NCBI RefSeq assembly: GCF_003047265.1
Contig: NZ_PZYY01000003.1
Coordinates: 434,001 to 498,000 of the forward strand
Direction: 5' to 3'
Origin: Nocardioides terrigena
GTDB lineage: Bacteria > Actinomycetota > Actinomycetes > Propionibacteriales > Nocardioidaceae
Length of the DNA: 64,000 nt
The notes below the pieces were generated by a model. The model had not been told where the DNA came from. It searched no databases and worked only from the letters and a program-made list of their open reading frames with translations. Positions 62,521-64,000 of this stretch are shown piece after piece. Numbering within the stretch: the stretch's first letter is position 1; every line of letters begins with the position of its first letter. A program made the translations under genes and the position numbers.

Positions 62521-64000
62521 CACGCACTCCCCTCGATCGTGGCAATGACGGCGTCGATCTCGTCCGGCTTCACGAGCACGTCGCGAGCCTTCGAACCCTC
62601 GCTCGGGCCCACGACGCCGCGGCTCTCGAGGATGTCCATCAGTCGTCCGGCCTTGGCGAAGCCGACGCGCAGCTTGCGCTGCAGCATCGACGTCGAGCCG
62701 AACTGGGTGGAGACGACGAGCTCGATGGCCTGGACCACGAGCTCCATGTCGTCGCCGATGTCGTCGTCGAGCTCCCGCTTGGCCGCGGCCGGGGCGGTGA
62801 CGTCCTCGACGTACGTCGGCTCCAGCTGGTCCTTGCAGTGCTTGACGACCTGCTGGATCTCGGCCTCGGTGACCCACGACCCCTGCACGCGCACCGGCTT
62901 GCTGGCGCCCATGGGCAGGAAGAGACCGTCACCCTGGCCGACGAGCTTCTCCGCACCCGGCTGGTCGAGGATGACCCGGCTGTCGCCGAGCGAGCTGGTC
63001 GCGAACGCCAGCCGCGACGGGACGTTGGCCTTGATGAGGCCGGTCACGACGTCGACCGACGGGCGCTGGGTGGCGAGCACCAGGTGGATGCCGGCCGCAC
63101 GCGCGAGCTGGGTGATGCGGACGACCGAGTCCTCGACGTCGCGCGGCGAGACCATCATCAGGTCGGCGAGCTCGTCGACGATGACGAGGAGGTAGGGGTA
63201 CGGCGTGAGCGTGCGCTCGCTGCCGGCGGGCACCTCGACCTTGCCGGCACGCACGGCCTTGTTGAAGTCGTCGATGTGGCGGAAGCCGAAGTTGGCCAGG
63301 TCGTCGTAGCGCATGTCCATCTCGCGCACGACCCAGGCCAGCGCCTCGGCGGCCTTCTTGGGGTTGGTGATGATCGGGGTGATCAGGTGCGGCACGCCCT
63401 CGTAGGCGTTGAGCTCGACCCGCTTGGGGTCGACCATGATCATCCGGACCTCGTCGGGCGTCGACCGCATCAGGATCGAGGTGATCAGCGAGTTGATGAA
63501 CGACGACTTTCCGGAGCCCGTGGCACCGGCCACCAGGAGGTGCGGCATCTTCGCCATGTTGGCGACGACGAAGCCGCCCTCGACGTCCTTGCCGAGCCCG
63601 GCCACCATCGGGTGGTGGTCCGAGCGGGCCGTGTTGGACCGGAGCACGTCGCCGAGGGAGACGATCTCCTTGTCGACGTTGGGGATCTCGATGCCGATCG
63701 CGGACTTGCCCGGGATCGGCGACAGGATCCGCACGTCGGCCGAGGCGACGGCGTACGCGATGTTCTTGGAGAGCGCGGTGACCTTCTCGACCTTGACCGC
63801 GGGGCCGAGCTCGACCTCGTAGCGGGTGACGGTCGGGCCGCGGGTGTAGCCGGTGACGGTCGCGTCGATGCCGAACTCGTCCATCACCTGCATGAGCCGC
63901 TCGACGACGGCGTCGCTGGCCTTGGAGCGGGCCTTGTGCACCGAGCCGGGCTTGAGGACCTCGTTGCCGGGCAGCGAGTAGGTGATGTCGCCGGACAGCG
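62520..64000 (-). CDS. ftsK: FtsK/SpoIIIE DNA translocase, C-terminal part
   Basis: The 5' end lies beyond the right edge; about 493 codons are visible. They include the alpha/beta/gamma motor: the start of the alpha domain ([20 protein letters not shown]), Walker [20 protein letters not shown], Walker [15 protein letters not shown] and the FtsK signature [20 protein letters not shown]. The C-terminal gamma winged helix ([35 protein letters not shown]), which reads KOPS/FRS sites, is intact. It pumps chromosomal DNA through the division septum. Confidence 0.97.
   Translation of the reverse strand, partial: LSGDITYSLPGNEVLKPGSVHKARSKASDAVVERLMQVMDEFGIDATVTGYTRGPTVTRYEVELGPAVKVEKVTALSKNIAYAVASADVRILSPIPGKSAIGIEIPNVDKEIVSLGDVLRSNTARSDHHPMVAGLGKDVEGGFVVANMAKMPHLLVAGATGSGKSSFINSLITSILMRSTPDEVRMIMVDPKRVELNAYEGVPHLITPIITNPKKAAEALAWVVREMDMRYDDLANFGFRHIDDFNKAVRAGKVEVPAGSERTLTPYPYLLVIVDELADLMMVSPRDVEDSVVRITQLARAAGIHLVLATQRPSVDVVTGLIKANVPSRLAFATSSLGDSRVILDQPGAEKLVGQGDGLFLPMGASKPVRVQGSWVTEAEIQQVVKHCKDQLEPTYVEDVTAPAAAKRELDDDIGDDMELVVQAIELVVSTQFGSTSMLQRKLRVGFAKAGRLMDILESRGVVGPSEGSKARDVLVKPDEIDAVIATIEGSA

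Noticed and set aside
59251..63195. Open frame of about 1300 codons opposite rimO, the RodZ-like gene and ftsK
   Set aside because: It crosses several recognised genes, has no family features and shows the composition expected for a shadow frame in GC-rich DNA.

Overview
This is a chromosomal segment of a high-GC actinobacterium, most likely Nocardioides or another Nocardioidaceae. The support is inference from several signals: GTG starts and 1-8 bp stop/start overlaps throughout, TAnnnT -10 hexamers 6-7 nt before many start codons, an actinobacterial SOS box at recA, the lgt/trp/hisI neighbourhood, and the ftsK...rimO-pgsA...cinA-clgR neighbourhood. I see no prophage, plasmid backbone, CRISPR array or canonical insertion sequence.

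Layout. 1-7190 (minus): the start of gltB at the left edge, then a long operon read right to left: pabC-like lyase, hisI, three small membrane-protein genes, trpC, trpB, trpA, a Sco1-type lipoprotein and lgt. The expected trpE is absent. 7257-8330: tRNA-Gly, tRNA-Cys and tRNA-Val behind one promoter, a run of hairpins, two candidate small RNA genes and a 41-residue acidic protein gene. 8552-17390: a DUF3253 protein, an SRPBCC-SDR-phytoene-desaturase-like operon, a thioesterase, a K+ channel with YihY, and an AidB-like dehydrogenase with a methyltransferase. 17395-26559: phosphoglucomutase, an ECF42-type sigma operon with three YCII/DGPF proteins, divergent glgC and glgA (glycogen or alpha-glucan synthesis), a DUF559/AbiEi-like gene bracketed by two 87-bp palindromes, and glyA.

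26752-30367 is a sulfur assimilation operon: regulatory leader peptide, siroheme sulfite reductase, a zinc-ribbon protein, APS reductase, a 31-residue ORF and sirohydrochlorin chelatase. The last gene makes the siroheme that the first enzyme needs. 30471-36408: a collagen-like secreted protein, a tightly overlapped PPK2/HipA-like/DUF3037/AlkD-like operon, recX and recA with an SOS box. 36439-44437: an MFS transporter, DUF3046, a methyltransferase, a DinB protein and a two-permease ABC exporter in one long minus-strand run, then a methyltransferase, an AAA+ ATPase and Dps. 44552-49898: the giant helicase Lhr and an endonuclease VIII-like glycosylase.

49929-64000: clgR and cinA, then a GH15 hydrolase and two large secreted phosphoesterases (an ExeM/NucH-type nuclease and a 5'-nucleotidase) that together could degrade extracellular DNA and recover phosphate. 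After these come pgsA, rimO, a RodZ-like protein and the 3' part of ftsK, which leaves the window on the right. Best candidates for something undescribed are the palindrome-bracketed DUF559 unit, the two small RNA candidates, and the very tight symmetrical divergent promoters.
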